The notes: generated by a model not told the origin, from the sequence alone. 36,839 nucleotides of DNA from Hypsibius dujardini (GCA_001579985.1 LRSR01013818.1:1-36839); one strand, 5' to 3'; shown: positions 1-11,359, numbered from the stretch's first letter. A program made the numbers and translations.

Positions 1-381
1 AAACTAGAAGAAGCCCTCAGTAATCCAGACAGATTTGTCCTCAAACCGAACCGTGAAGGCGGCGGCAACAACTTCTATGGTGAAGACCTCGTCGTGAAAC
101 TGAAAGAGGTCCTTGGTAGTGATAAAGCCCCGGAGTACATCCTCATGGAGCTGATCGACCCTGTGATGCAGGAGAATTACTTTATCCGTCCAGACAAGGA
201 GCCGGAGCGTCTGAACACCATCAGCGAGGTCAGCGTGTTTGGCGTTATTTTGGCAAAAAACGAGCAAGTGGTCCTGAATAAATCGTCCAAAGAAATCATC
301 GTCCGCGTCAAGTCCAGCAGCTCTTACGAGGGCGCCATCTGTACCGGCCATGCCTGTTACGGCTCCGTTGTGTCTGTTTAA
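1..381 (+). CDS. GSS: Glutathione synthetase, C-terminal part (partial)
   Basis: This is the last coding part of eukaryotic glutathione synthetase, the cytosolic ATP-grasp enzyme that joins gamma-glutamylcysteine to glycine. The frame is open from base 1 to a TAA at 379-381, giving 126 residues; the rest of the gene lies outside the window. The glycine-rich ATP-binding stretch KPNREGGGNN is at residues 15-24. It is followed by ILMELIDP and by ISEVSVFGV, both in the order expected for the family. The end is less orthodox: where vertebrate enzymes have a glycine/alanine-rich lid and an NPYPV-like terminus, this one has SSSYEGAICTGHACYGSVV. Identity is secure from the ATP-grasp block. Whether the divergent lid affects activity cannot be judged. 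The next gene, a kinase, is on the same strand 1.2 kb downstream. Confidence 0.9.
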   Translation, partial: KLEEALSNPDRFVLKPNREGGGNNFYGEDLVVKLKEVLGSDKAPEYILMELIDPVMQENYFIRPDKEPERLNTISEVSVFGVILAKNEQVVLNKSSKEIIVRVKSSSSYEGAICTGHACYGSVVSV

Positions 382-1586
382 GAGGATACCACGCATGTTT
401 TTCCCCTGCTACTCCAAAGTCTAATTCACATTTGTTCTTCGTGTTCCTTGTACCATAAGCAGAGCTTCGTTCTTTTGTTCAGCTTCAATTTTGTGATCAT
501 ATATGTTATTTCTTTCCATTTAAATAATACTTTGTTCACAGCTCTTTCATACAGCACACGCACGACACGGACACTTTTGAACTTTTCAAATAATTTATTT
601 ATTAGGTTTGCTCCCAGGAGAGAGTCGTTGTTACAAAGATCTGCCACCTTGTCAGAGAAATTAACTATTGATTAAAATCACTGTGCGAAAAAAACTGTCT
701 GTCTGCCTTTCTGTCTGTCTCTATCTGTTCGTCTGTTTGTCTATCTGTCTGTTTATCTGTTTGTCTGCCTTTCTGTCTGTCTGTCTCTCTATTTGTTTGT
801 CTGTCTTTTTGTTTGTCTGTCTGCACGACTAGCTGTCTTTTTGTCTGTCGTTTTGTCTTTCTGTGTCTGTCAGTTTCCTGTCTCACCTTGCGCATTACAT
901 GACATGCGATACATGAGAATAATTTTACTAAAGATGCCAGAATTTTGTAAATCAGACGTTATAGTTAGTTGTTAAAAAATAAAAGAAGGGGCGACTACAC
1001 ATTACCGTGCAGATGCTGCGAATTGCTGTCGCCTCGTGCGTTCCAACCAACTGGGCTTCCCCATAGTCCCATTCCCAACACAACGCGGTCCCTTTACCAC
1101 GAAATGAGTCATCCGTTCCTGAGCATAAACTGCGACTCGTGTAGGACATAGGCGTAGTACAACATAATTTTTCTAGGAAATTCATTTTTCCATGAATTAC
1201 GTCCGTTTCACAGACTGGCAGTAATAAAGCTGATTGTGCTATTTCAAAATTCCAACCCTTATTTTTCCGAAATTTTTGCTATTACGCAAGCCGAGTCAGT
1301 TTAAATTTGCCTTCACATATTTTGTGTGTTCTGGACTGCGGCGATCTTCTTATTCGTGACTTTTTCTCTCTGGACCCTCTTCACACACATTATTTCGTCA
1401 TTCGATCGGTGAGGTAAGCGACAATCCTCAGCTTTCCATCTTCTTGTCGTACTGAATTCAATTTCAGCACACCCATCAACACTTCAATCAACCGCCAGAA
1501 ATTCCTCGAAATTTTCTTTTTTATTCGCCATTTTGTTGACCATGCCGAACTGGTTGGAATACCTTCTTTCAGGCTGCTTTTCCATC
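382..1586. other. Intergenic region with candidate 5' leader of the kinase gene
   Basis: No coding region is recognised between the glutathione synthetase stop and the kinase start. The stretch holds a degenerate TGTC repeat (695-871). It also holds a plausible untranslated leader for the kinase gene: a strong splice donor, GAG|GTAAGC, after 1413 and a pyrimidine-rich acceptor ending at 1572, which would place the kinase ATG at 1587 a few bases inside the exon. A second acceptor-like site ends near 1466. No clear poly(A) signal close to base 381 was seen. Confidence 0.4.
695..871. repeat. Degenerate TGTC/CTGT tetranucleotide microsatellite
   Basis: About 175 bp are dominated by imperfect CTGT units, interrupted by TTTG, TATC and CGTC variants. 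The opposite strand therefore gives a spurious open frame rich in Thr, Asp, Arg and Gln. It lies in intergenic DNA downstream of glutathione synthetase. The same repeat motif recurs in several introns of this window. Confidence 0.9.
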
Positions 1587-4500
1587 ATGAGCGGACGTCA
1601 AAAGCTCTCCGCCCCCTCCAGCCCAGGTATGCGTAGGAATGATGAAATTAAATTAAACTAAAAAAACTAAACTGAAACTAAACTATAAAACTTTTAGTTA
1701 CTAATTTCTGGGCTTTTAGTTTTTTAGTTGACTAAAAACTTAAACTTAAGTTTTAGCTACTAAAACTATAACTGGGAAAAATTACTAGACCAACAAGTTT
1801 TAGTTGCTAAAAAAGGTAAACTAAAAACCCTTGGTATCTAATTTTTAGCTGACTTAAAAACATATTAGTTGACTAGTTTTATTTTTTTGCCATCCCTAGG
1901 TATGCGTTTCTCCTCGACCCAATTGTCCGCCGCCCGGTCCCTACAAGCCGAGCTGGAATACGCTCAGATGCTGGTGGAACAGGAGTCTGCGGACATTTAT
2001 AGTGCCGAAATCGCCTCCTTTAACTCGGACATCATTCCGCCCGTGTCGCGTCCGTACGCCGTGCTCCGTGCCAAGTCCACAGCGGTGGTGAGTAGTGAGA
2101 CATCATCCGGTGTGGGGACGGTGACGCCGGCGACGGACGGGATCCGCGCCATGTGCCGGTACCGGCAGGCTTTGACACCGTATGAGCTCAAGGAGATTGT
2201 CATGTACACGGACGTCTACTTTGTCGGGAGGAAAGCGGTCAAGACCAACGAGAAGGCTCTTGCGGAGGACAGCAACCACGGCTTTGACGACGGGGAGGAT
2301 TTCTACAAGTTCACCGCGCACGATCACATCGATTACCGGTACGAGAGAATTCTCAAGGAAATTATTTCATAAATAAATTTTAGTTTTTACATTGTGTATC
2401 TTACTGTACTTAGGGCATTATTCAAGTACCTATTTCAAAATCACTCCGAAATATTATTTTTTATTTAAACACAACGTTTCGAAAATATTTATCTATTCAT
2501 CACTTCGACTTTATCAAATTTTAGACAATTACATCGAATGTTTGATTTATTTAAAAAAGTGTTAAAAAGCTCATATGAATTTCGTTTTTTAGAGGCTGAA
2601 TATAAAAGGAGCTCTGTAACATGTCATTTCGTTGTTCTTGAAGAGGAACAAGTGCATAAATCAAGCGCTAAATTGCGCAAGTTAAAGAACATCAAAATGA
2701 ATGGCAAACTATTTTAGAGTAATGATAAAAAACATGCACAACAAGCTGATGTAACAATTTAATTTAATTTATTAATTTAATTTATACTAGGTTATCATAA
2801 TTAGTTCAATCATAATAGGTTATTTTGTGGATTTATTGTTGAACAAAAATGTGTGTATTAAGCGAAGCATTAATTACGTATTGTTTTGCCTGTTCGTTTA
2901 GGTATGAGATGCTGAAGGTGCTGGGAACGGGAGCTTTCGGACAGGTCATCAAAGCCTTCGACCATAAAGAAAACCGTCACGTGGCGTTGAAGATCATGAA
3001 AAACACGGACAAGTCGATCCGACTGTGCCTGCAGGAGTCACGGATGATGCAGCTGCTAGTCAAGCTGGACGTGCACAAGGAGGCCAACATGACTGCTCTC
3101 CTTAGGAGCTTCAAGTTTCGCAATCACATGATCATGGTGATGGATGTCTGCGCGATGGACCTCTACACGTTGCTGTGTAAGCGAAAGGACCGCAACAGCG
3201 GCTTCTCCATGCCGGTGGTGAGGAAGTTCGCGTTGGGCTTGCTGCGGACACTACGCTTCATGGAGCGCCAGGATATCATCCACTGCGATCTCAAGGTGAA
3301 GTGTGATTGAAAATGTTTAGATAAAACTAGTTGATCGAACTTGCCTTTATTAGGGTGTGTGTGTAGACTTTGTTTTCACGTTTTTTGACCTGCCTATTTG
3401 TTTGTTTGGCTTCGTCGTTAGTACAATAGCAATGATGGTTTTCAAAATTTATTTCGCGGGTAACTAGATGAAGAATGTTTTTGGCGAAATTTCAAAATTG
3501 GAAAAACACTGGAAGATTACATTTTCCTTGGTCTTCACGGTTAAGTAAAAATGAGGGCGGAGCTACATGCCAACCCTGGATAGCTTCTCAATAAATTTTG
3601 GCTCTGTTAAAAAAGGCTAATAGCTCCTCCCCCTTACATCGGAAAAATATTTGGTTGATGCCAATCGTGTTCAAACTAAATTTGGAATGGGATAATGTCA
3701 AAATAATTATATTTAGTGCGTTTCAAAAAACAGCCATTTTTACAGAGAAAATCATGGAAAATGGATTATTCCACCTTTGTTTTCAACTTTGAAACTTCGT
3801 CAAAAGAATTTAGTCACCCACGAAATAAAACTCGAAAATACTCAATAATCTGGTACTAATATAAAAAAAGAAAACGGTGACATAGTGCGTTCCACGTCTG
3901 AAAATCTTCTCAAGTTAGTTGCTTGCATTTTATGTCTACCTATCCTCTGGTGTTTACAGGCTTCTAATTTTATATTTGAATTACTTATTAGCCGTAACGG
4001 GTAGCACAACCAATTCTGTCCCGGCTAAATTCTGTTGTTCTGTTATTCCTTACTTTTTGATTAGTCGGCATTTGCCTATGGCACTGTTCCATTTAATAAT
4101 CTTCCTGTATCTTTAATTACTTTTGATTGATCGACTTGTATGAATATCCGTCGAAATTCCTCGCTCGATCTAGCAATTGTTCAAAATAAAAATAAAATTT
4201 TGAAATTCATTTGCATTGAATACTGTTGAATCATTACTCAAGCACACAAAAATGTAGAAAATGGGACCCACTCATTACTTCTCTCTCATGGGTTTTGCAA
4301 TGTATTAGACAGTACCAAACGAGTGGAATGCGTGTTGAATAATGAGTTCCTGGTGTCTCGTTTCCTGTTCTATTTTTTCATCTGCAATTTGGTTTCAAAA
4401 ATTATTATAACCTCATATTAATTTTGGTATTTAATCAAACTAGAGGCTCCATGTATTTGTTAAATGGTACGTCGAGTGTAAGGGTAAACCAATTTAAAGG

Positions 4501-5179
4501 AACACATGCAATTGAAAACTGATCATGTCGACGCTGTTTTCATATGGGCCAAATTTACCTATAGCCGGCTCTGATCCTTTCACAGCTGGAGAACATTCTC
4601 CTGATGGATCCAAGCCGGACGGGCGTGAAGCTTTGCGACTTCAACACCAGCTGCCGCCTGTCTGAGCGGCTCTACGGCTACATCCAATCTCGCTACTACC
4701 GCGCCCCCGAGGTCGTCCTCCGCATCAAGGAGCAACAGTACGGCCCACCCATGGACATGTGGTCGCTCGGTTGCATTATTGCAGAGCTCCAAACTGGCCA
4801 GATCCTCTTCCCCGGCGGTAACGAGGCCGACATGGTTGCCCTCTTTTGTGAGATGCTCGGTCTGCCGCCGGCGTCACTGCTCGAGCGATGCTCCTCCGTC
4901 TCACCGACCTATTTCCACGAGGGCAACCCTCCCATTCCGACGTACTGCACCTCCTTCAAGGACTCCTACGGACGGAGGCGTCTGCTGACCGGGGCGGTGG
5001 TCTTCAAACGCATGCGGGGCCGACCGGGGACCAAATGTTTGGCGCAATTCTTCGACATGGCCGAGAACACGCCGTTTGTGGACTTTGTGCGGCAGTGCCT
5101 GGACTGGAATCCCGACACGCGACTCAAAGCCTCCGAGGCGTTTTCGCATCCTTGGATTCTCAATCGGTATCCGGAGTAG
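1587..5179 (+). CDS. DYRK-family dual-specificity protein kinase
   Basis: Four exons: 1587-1626, 1900-2338, 2902-3295 and 4586-5179, joined in frame to 488 residues. A DH-box-like segment, LTPYELKEI, sits near residue 105, and DHIDYRYEMLKVLG leads into the kinase domain at about 160. The glycine loop GTGAFGQV is followed by the ATP-binding Lys190 in VALKIMK. The catalytic loop HCDLK has Asp289. The activation segment keeps the class signature YGYIQSRYYRAPE (residues 321-333), whose tyrosines are autophosphorylated in DYRKs. Two oddities lie in the core: DFG is DFN (309-311), and the usual proline after HCDLK is leucine. The subfamily looks closest to DYRK2/4. An upstream in-frame ATG at 1542 would add 15 residues; 1587 is preferred because an acceptor-like site ends at 1572. 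DYRKs phosphorylate Ser/Thr substrates in cytoplasm or nucleus. The first intron is transposon-derived. Confidence 0.88.
1634..1898. mobile_element. Non-autonomous hAT-like element forming kinase intron 1
   Basis: A 265-bp AT-rich element has imperfect terminal inverted repeats: TAGGAATG at the left and CATCCCTA at the right, continuing into A-rich and AACTA-rich subterminal sequence on both sides. It is flanked by an exact 8-bp direct repeat, GGTATGCG, at 1626-1633 and 1899-1906. An 8-bp target duplication and termini beginning YAGG are typical of the hAT superfamily. The interior repeats variants of TTAGTTGACTA and encodes nothing. Splicing uses GT from the left duplication (1627-1628). The acceptor AG (1898-1899) is made of the last element base plus the first base of the right duplication. 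The spliced mRNA thus equals the empty target site. Confidence 0.8.
2339..2901 (+). other. Kinase intron 2
   Basis: A 563-bp AT-rich intron between codon parts of Arg160. Its first bases can be translated in frame as YERILKEI before a TAA, resembling the true continuation YEMLKVLG after the intron. The sequences across the two splice sites are near-duplicates (CGGTACGAG and AGGTATGAG). Nothing else recognisable was seen. Confidence 0.6.
3296..4585 (+). other. Kinase intron 3
   Basis: A 1290-bp phase-0 intron, with donor AAG|GTGAAG and acceptor TTTCACAG, interrupts the kinase between Lys291 of the catalytic loop and the following Leu-Glu-Asn. Short open frames inside it (for example 3598-3792 and 3919-4116) are AT-rich, lack conserved motifs and are not supported as genes. 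Confidence 0.6.
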
Positions 5180-6204
5180 GAAGCTGGAGAAGTATCCGTG
5201 AAGAAGGGCAAGAGTTAACCGAGAGCTCTCTTACTGTATGTTTGGGGATGGTCTGAGAACCTCGGAATTTAAATTGTTTTTTTTATATGATTTTAGACGC
5301 TTGTTTTGTTTTCTGCCTTGCCATCAGGACGGATGAGCTACTTGGAAAGTAGTTGATGTTGTCGACGCATTTTTTGTCTTGTTTTAAACTTTGACGTGGA
5401 TGAATTCAGGTAATGAAAACTAGATTTCGACGTGATCAGTTACTTGGTTTTGTATGTCAAAATAACAAAATTAGCGCCTATAAAATGTGGACTCGTTCTG
5501 GAAGAAATGCCGAAGACAAAGAGTTTGAGGGAAATTTAGAACACGCGATGTCGAGCTACTGCGGCATCACCTTCATTTGAATCAATGCCCGGACTCGTTG
5601 ACCCAACTCACAAGGGATCCTCCAACTCCGATACGAAATCTTCCACTACTGTTTATTTTTTAGTTTGCGCTCTTGTTGATTAATGTTATTTTGGCTGAAA
5701 AACGTTTCGGAAAATCAGATTTTCCAAGGTTAAGAAATTAAAAACTGTAAAAAATAATATAGATGGCGCTTTTATGCCATAATATTTAAACAAGAGTGAT
5801 TGCTCCGTTGATGGTTTTAATAAAGTACTTGTAGAGGTTTAAATCGAGCAATCCATTGTAGTAATTTATTGTTGCATGAATAGCGCCATTTGTAATCAGA
5901 GTTGACAGTTATTAATTCTTCAAAATTAGAAGATGTGGTTTTCGGAGACTTCTCAGCAAAAATAGCAGCAACATACTACAGCGCATAATACAGAAGAGAC
6001 AGAAGTGGAATTGTTTGTGTTGGGGAGTGGTGGGCGATTCCCTTGGCCGGATTGCACTCACCAAAATCGGTCACGCGACTGATGGTGTTCGAACACGCCA
6101 AACTTTTCCATTCTCACTCCAAACCGGAATAACTTTAATGAGCTTTGTCTTGATCGTTTGGAAGTGTGCTTTGAAGGTTTAGCAAATAATACGGTGCCAT
6201 ATAG
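5180..6204. other. Convergent intergenic region
   Basis: Lies between the ends of the kinase gene (plus) and a receptor gene (minus), so it should contain both 3' untranslated regions. Candidate poly(A) signals are AATAAA at 5819-5824 on the plus strand and AATAAA on the minus strand (TTTATT at 5865-5870). No coding region was recognised. Confidence 0.4.
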
Positions 6205-6737
6205 TCAGCTGCCAATCGTGAGGTCGGGACTGTCAAGAGCTCTCATAAAAAAATCCATGTTAAATTCCAGAGTGGTCATCGAAGTGGGATCGCCTGCACA
6301 GACGAGCTCCGTGTCTGACAGCAGATAGCAGTGTGGATTTGAGTGGATATCGCGCTTCCTACATTGCACACATTAAGGGTGAAATTAAGGCGTGACACCA
6401 ATGGGATAACGTAGAAAACTGCGTATATTACTGTATACTCATAGTACTCACAATGCAAAGTATAGTATTGCAAGTAAAAGAAGACCCGCTAGCGCTGCTC
6501 CACAAAGACCGAAAGCAATATTTCTCGACCCTGAATCAGTAACAAAAGAGACATGTAGTCTTTCAAACTGACATCTTTTCATTCTTCAACGGAGACGTAA
6601 AACAGTGCTTCAATCATCGACCAGCGGCAGATGTACATTGTAAACGATCTGGCAGACAGAGAAAAAGACACACGGATATTCCTACAAACAGATAATTGGG
6701 CACACAGGTAGGCAAACAGACAGTGAGGCCGAGAGAC

Positions 6738-6768
<31 letters not shown>

Positions 6769-9436
6769 ACAAAACGCAGGCACACAAGCGGACAGATCGA
6801 CTGACGGACTGACTTTAGGACAGAATTTCTCTTTAAACTCACCAGCGAGTACACATTTTGTTCCCGAGAATCCGCATGCAGGCTCATTAGCCGGGGGACC
6901 CTTTCCGCTCGACCATATTTTCTCTTCGATTTGTGTCATTTCAGCACTGTTCGCCAGCTGCACTAAATAAGTCTGGAGAACAGAGTTGGTTGTGGGTGTG
7001 CCCTCTAAAATATCAAAAATGCCGGGAAGGTAGGGTACAAACCGTGCGGGAGAGATTTCCATCGAAATAGGCAACTGAAAGATTAATGGCTCGCTCTCCG
7101 TGCTGATCAATGTAAAGGTCGCCGACTGCCGTGCTGAATGTTCTATTGATAAATGCCTGCTTCAGTGCCTGGCCATCTGCGTAATGGAAGGCTGCTGGGA
7201 GTGCCGACGTGCCTAGCGTTTCGTTAAGAACCTGAAGACGCATTAATAGATTAATAACGCGTAATATAACTGCACGCATGCTCAAATCGTTCATTCATGT
7301 GTCAAGGGCTGTCCCTGTAGACGTGATCAAAAGGAGATGCATTTTGTAATTTACACTTGAAAAATAATTGCAGTACGTTAGAAAGCTGCATCGCGCATAC
7401 CTGCCCTAGAAGAGCCACACCGGCGAATGATGACGTCATTCCTGGCCCATTCTGGAGTAAAAAATGAAATTTTGAATCTTTGGGCTGTGAACTGTTGAAA
7501 ATACAAAGTAGAACAGGCAATCACTTAGAATCACAAGCGAATTGAGCGAAACAGAAACACACAGGTACAGCATTAAACAATGCAAAGAACAGAACGGGAT
7601 AAACAGTTATTAACTAAAACAAAGGCAATCACAACAGAACCTAAGAGAGTTAAGGAAGCAAAATAAGAGCAGAACATATCCGACTTAACAAATGAAAATA
7701 GCAAACAGTGCGGGACAGAAGGGAAAATAACAGAATGGTGCAGGAAAAAAGAAAAAAGCACAACGAAAAAGAGAACAGGAATTGCGTTGAAGGCGACAGA
7801 CATTTTTTATTGATATTGAATACTGAGCATTAATATTGATTATCTGTGACTGAAACAGGGCAGCCATTTACCATCTCATTTAAATTGTACGAAAAATTAT
7901 AATCCCGTCGGGATCGATCTAGAAAGGTCGGCGCCAGATTACGAATTACGTCTGCGGTCAACGAAGTGTCGTTTAGTGGCTGTAAGACCAGCAAGGACCG
8001 GAAAGCCACTCTAGCGACCTACAATTTTTTTTAAAAACAACAATAATTGGCTAGCAGAATACTTGATAACCATTGGTAGAATGTCGGGCATGCGCACCTC
8101 ATCGTATTCATCCCCGGACTGCCACGTGAGGTTGCCGAATAGCGAGAATTTAAACGGCTCCACTCCGATATATACCTAACATAACCACTAAGATATTCAA
8201 CAACGAAAATGACACAAATACGTGTACAACCAAAATTACGTACAAACTCCCCGTTGATGAGATCCGAAAGCGCTGCATTTATCTATCGATGAAAATGAGC
8301 ATAATGATGAGTTAATGAATGATAAAAGATCATTTTTACAGAACGATGCACGCACGAGCAACTTCCGGAGAATGACAGCATTTCCGAAAAACAAGAGAAC
8401 TGTTCGTAAATAACAAATACTAAGGTCACATTCGTTCGCTAGAAAGGAGGGCTGATAACCTTTTGATACTGACCTCTGCTGACGGAACGAAAATCCTTGA
8501 GCAGATTAATGAAATCAACGTCTGATTTCGATTTGATTTTTCTCACGGTTGGCTTCAGACGTGTTTGGGAAGTCCCTGCCACGGAATGTAATAAAGAATC
8601 TGCAAGGCTCGTGTACACTGGAACGGAACTCTCGTCCACGACTAGGAAGACCGTGGCCCATCCGTAGTAACGCAGTAAATTACGGTAGAGCTTCGTGTAA
8701 CTGGAGACGGAGTTGTGCGCTGTAGTGACCCAGGTGGGACTCTGGGAAGGAATCCTTATTACGGGATCAACTCCTGCCCTAAAAGAACAGGCTCTAATTT
8801 GCACGATGACCTTCTGACTGTCTTTCTGTATGTCTGTCTGTCGGTTGGTCTGTCTGTCTGTCTGTCCTGCTTGCATGTTTTTGTCAGCCTCGGTTTCAAG
8901 AATTACGTTGATATAAAAAGTAGATTCCAATTTGCCGCTAATCGATTTATGTTAACCGCCTCTCCGCAAGCTGAAACAAAAGCTGATTCAATCCTTAATT
9001 CGAGTACAACTGCAAATGTGTGATAGTAATATATTTAAAACTCACTGGTGGATATTAAAGCAGTCACATTAGCCAGGTCACGACGACCGTAGTACCACTT
9101 CGAAAGCATGACATCCGCATTGTCCATCAGTGTCGGGCAGTTCAAAATCTTAACATCCACAAGATTTGTATGCTTCACATCCAGCACCCCGCCGTAGATC
9201 CTCTGCATCTCCTCACTGGCATAGTCTAACGCTGGGCCTTGATAGGCCAAAGAGGCCCCTGCGTTGGGATAAAGATATCCCAGAGTCACAATTTCCACAG
9301 ACAGTCGACTGCTGGAAGATACACCTGTCAACACTAATACCGCCCATAAAATTGCAGATCTAGCTCCCAAGAAAGAACCAGCCCCTCCAACGCCAGTGAA
9401 GACATTTTGGGCAATGCACATTTTGGACGAAGGCAT
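6205..9436 (-). CDS. ANF-type ligand-binding receptor without kinase/cyclase domains (receptor B)
   Basis: Twelve minus-strand exons: 9436-9046, 8970-8907, 8778-8474, 8399-8356, 8282-8244, 8175-8098, 8018-7872, 7451-7401, 7231-7043, 6972-6843, 6530-6452 and 6358-6205, giving 556 residues. A hydrophobic signal segment near residues 26-40 precedes a periplasmic-binding-type ANF receptor domain (VEIVTLGYLYPNAG). The two cysteines that form the first disulfide in natriuretic peptide receptors are present (ILNC and STCGEA). VARVAFRSLLVL marks the second lobe. PPANEPACGF is the juxtamembrane hinge. One membrane helix spans about 484-503, followed by a tail of about 51 residues. There is no kinase-homology or cyclase domain. 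The last exon rests on a strong donor (GTGAGT) and matching phase only; without it the protein would stop at 6448-6450, directly after the helix. Paralogues are at 26981-31442 and 32396-35822. Confidence 0.82.
6718..6768. repeat. GACA microsatellite in receptor B intron 10
   Basis: A short, fairly pure GACA run on the plus strand (TGTC in the direction of the gene) lies within the 312-bp intron between the hinge exon and the membrane-helix exon. Confidence 0.85.
8813..8867. repeat. TGTC microsatellite in receptor B intron 2
   Basis: About 55 bp of imperfect CTGT units occupy nearly half of the 128-bp intron 8906-8779. A minus-strand open frame starting at 8930 runs through it and joins it spuriously to exon 3. 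Confidence 0.85.
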
Positions 9437-11359
9437 GATTAAAAAATATCACTTAGATGTGATGCGATTGCAACGAAAATATTGGGATCGATAGGTACTC
9501 AATGTTCGCTGGTGTTCGTTCTAAGCGTGCTACATTTCGATGACCGAGAACGCTCACTAAAGAAAAAGAGCGCTAGAAAGGGCAAAGTAAACTTTGCTTA
9601 ATTGAGAGGCGAATAACAGAATATGTGTGTCAGAGCTTAAGCTCTCCTGGGATGGGCTCCTTTCGGAGTGATGTTTTTGTGCTCTCGGCACGAACTCCGG
9701 CTATCAATACACCATGTGGGAAGTCGTGTGATGTCGGCTAAATGAGCTGACTGACTAATTATTGGTTTATGATACGGAGCTTGGCTTCCCGTGACCTTCC
9801 GGCAGGTGCAGTGGATCGCGCTCCTCTCAGCTGTCTGGTTTCCCAGAAAGTGTCGACCACACGTTTGCTTATACAGAACAAATACCGGAGAACAGAACAG
9901 ACTGACAGCAGCAAGCCCAAACGTAACGCTGAACAGAACAGAAGAGAGCAAGGCAGAACAGAACAGAATAGAATAGAACAGAGCAAACCAAATTAAAGCG
10001 GAACAGATCAGAATAAAAAAAAGAGCAGATCAGATCACGCGAGAAAAGAACAGAGCAGAACAAAACAGATTAGACCAGACCACAATAGAACCGATTCTAC
10101 AGAACAGAACAGAACAGCAATATCCGGAACAACGGCAAACAATTTCAAAAACAGCAAAAGTAAAAAACAGTATTGCCTAAAAGACATTAATAAATTGCGA
10201 ACGGAAGATGGGGTGAAGCAGGAAGAGGACGGGGTTATTACCCAGTAGGAAGGGAGGGATATTCCAATTTCACAGTTTCACGTCTATAACCTGAGGAGAC
10301 TTGGGATTTGCAGGGTTATTAAATTGGTAATACGTCACCACCAGCACTCCAAAGTATCAATCTAAGTAGGAGAAAGGGGATTGACTTTAGCGGGGTGTGC
10401 TATAGGCCTAGTCCCATCCATCGTCTCGTCCTCCCTTAAACTACGTTGATGAATGTCAATCCAGGGGCTAGGTTGAGCGCATGAAAAACGAAATTGGACA
10501 TTCAATGTTTTCAATATATACCACAGACAATAAAGTACGATGGACCGTTCGGTAAAATCCAATTAAATTTGCCCGAACAGGTTGTATGATAGTACTGAAG
10601 GGTCGGCTCGCGAAATATCTCATCCGAGCGGATTTAATTTTCTCAACTTCTTCTGGAGGGCCGTGTATAATAATGAATGAGTGCCATTGAATTGAGCACG
10701 CAGAGGAACTTCCGTTCGAGAGAACAGATCCCTCCATCCAGGCTGTCCCTGCAAATCAGACCGGGGAACGCGGCTGAAATAAAGCATTTTTACGTACGTT
10801 GCAGATGAAAGCTGTACATTCGTATGGCGCTTCGAATGGATTTAATTAAAAAATGACAAACGCTAAAAAGACGCACACGCACGAACGAAAAGAGAAATCC
10901 ATGTCCATACAAGCTCTTGTGACAAAAAAGCGGCACGTGCCCGTCAATGTACCAAAAAATACACTTCTTCCAAACTTTGACCAATACTCTTCAAGTTGCG
11001 ATTTAAACAGATATAAGATATAAGAGTAAACTCTTATAAAATAAATATAGTAAAATAGTTGTATTGGTAATTTTGTGGACGTATAGCAAGGGGTGCTTAA
11101 GCGAGTGGTGAGCAAAGACGTGCTTGAGAGATTGTCGCAGTAGAGATCTATGGCAAATACGAGTCCAGTAACTGACGAAAGCAGACGACTGATCCGAAAT
11201 CTATGACTGAAGATTTAGTGAGGGGCGTTTCCTTGCAGCTAGCCATATACGAGTTAAAATGGGTTTAAAAATTGTAAAGACTACGGCTCTGTGTTGATGA
11301 TGTTGATGATCCAGTACGCGAGGAGGCATGATGCTTGTGTTTTTACGCGGCCTCTTACT
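9437..11359. other. Intergenic region between two minus-strand genes
   Basis: Upstream of receptor B and downstream of the KHD-cyclase gene. Apart from the AGAAC-rich repeat at 9890-10118 it holds only short non-conserved open frames. Receptor B's promoter should lie immediately above 9436, but no convincing TATA box or initiator was identified. Confidence 0.5.
9890..10118. repeat. Degenerate AGAAC pentanucleotide repeat
   Basis: Over about 230 bp the plus strand is built of AGAAC units and derivatives (GAACAG, GAGCAG, GATCAG, GAATAG). The purest parts are at the right end (10102-10116) and around 9956-9980. Opposite-strand frames here are Phe/Cys/Ser/Leu-rich artefacts. Confidence 0.8.

Noticed and set aside
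665-895. Minus-strand open frame rich in Asp, Arg, Gln and Thr
   Set aside because: It is the reverse complement of a degenerate TGTC microsatellite and has no conserved content.
4888-5256. Alternative-frame and opposite-strand open frames over the kinase C-terminal exon
   Set aside because: Shadows of the GC-rich coding exon; only the frame ending at 5179 carries the kinase motifs.
7022-7110. Apparent frameshift in receptor B between the exons ending at 7043 and 6843
   Set aside because: Resolved by a normal 70-bp intron (7042-6973) with a pyrimidine-rich acceptor; the result aligns with exons 9 and 10 of receptors C and D without a shift.
8439-8930. Single long minus-strand reading frame as one receptor exon
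   Set aside because: Its first third is microsatellite-derived; the real exon starts at 8778 after an acceptor, as shown by paralogue alignment and phase.
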